A stretch of 26,268 bases of DNA from a virus: the IMG/VR virus record IMGVR_UViG_3300043449_001310, positions 1 to 26,268 of that record; one strand, 5' to 3'. The number at the start of each line of letters is the position of its first letter. Within the stretch, counting starts at the first letter, position 1. Shown here piece by piece: positions 26,267 to 26,268 of the stretch. The notes beneath the pieces were generated by a model. That model was given only the letters and a program-made list of their open reading frames with translations, searched no databases and was not told the DNA's origin. Made by a program: the position numbers and the translations under genes.

Positions 26267-26268
26267 CG

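Noticed and set aside
1-26268. Circularity or terminal redundancy of the window
   Set aside because: Joining the right edge to the left would fuse the fibre frame to the holin-like gene, and I saw no repeated end sequence.

Overview
The window is a stretch of a tailed double-stranded DNA phage or prophage genome from a GC-rich host that I cannot name. Every gene I can support lies on the minus strand, so transcription runs from 26268 towards 1. Genes are packed with ATGA, GTGA or TGATG overlaps. I see no tRNA, rRNA, IS element, CRISPR array, integrase or repressor, so the window alone does not settle whether the phage is temperate.

In transcription order, 26266-22234 holds two membrane proteins (one holin-like), a 200-bp regulatory-looking gap with direct repeats, small unknown genes, a coiled-coil gene, a C5-cytosine DNA methyltransferase containing a long alternate-frame ORF, a secreted lysozyme-like protein and a RuvC-like resolvase. 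From 22147 to 18712 comes a recombination module: an ERF-type annealing protein, a RecE-like PDDEXK exonuclease, a probable ssDNA-binding protein and a deoxynucleotide monophosphate kinase-like protein. From 18724 to 15047 come a small HTH-like protein, two more coiled-coil genes, a metallophosphoesterase, a DUF551 protein and a DnaB/RepA-like helicase. Two DNA-binding-type proteins (14858-13998) then lead to a probable intrinsic terminator at 13918-13944.

Downstream of that terminator the virion genes follow lambda order: small and large terminase, gpW-like connector, portal, S49 head protease, a scaffold-like protein with a probable nested in-frame start, major capsid protein, a strong terminator (7080-7105), head-tail joining candidates, tail terminator, tail tube, a tail-assembly-chaperone candidate, a short tape-measure candidate, three tail-tip proteins and a glycine-rich tail fibre that runs off position 1. 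This suggests a siphovirus-like particle with a short tail.

The most interesting signals are: (i) an alternate reading frame inside the methyltransferase whose C-terminus resembles a recurrent phage protein signature; (ii) a duplicated coiled-coil/translation-coupling cassette in which the C-terminal codons for KKGGQP contain the Shine-Dalgarno of the next gene; (iii) a recurrent TTGC-N6-8-GCAA inverted element just upstream of several starts that lack a Shine-Dalgarno; and (iv) a nested scaffold start that carries the same element. All assignments are by eye, with no database search.
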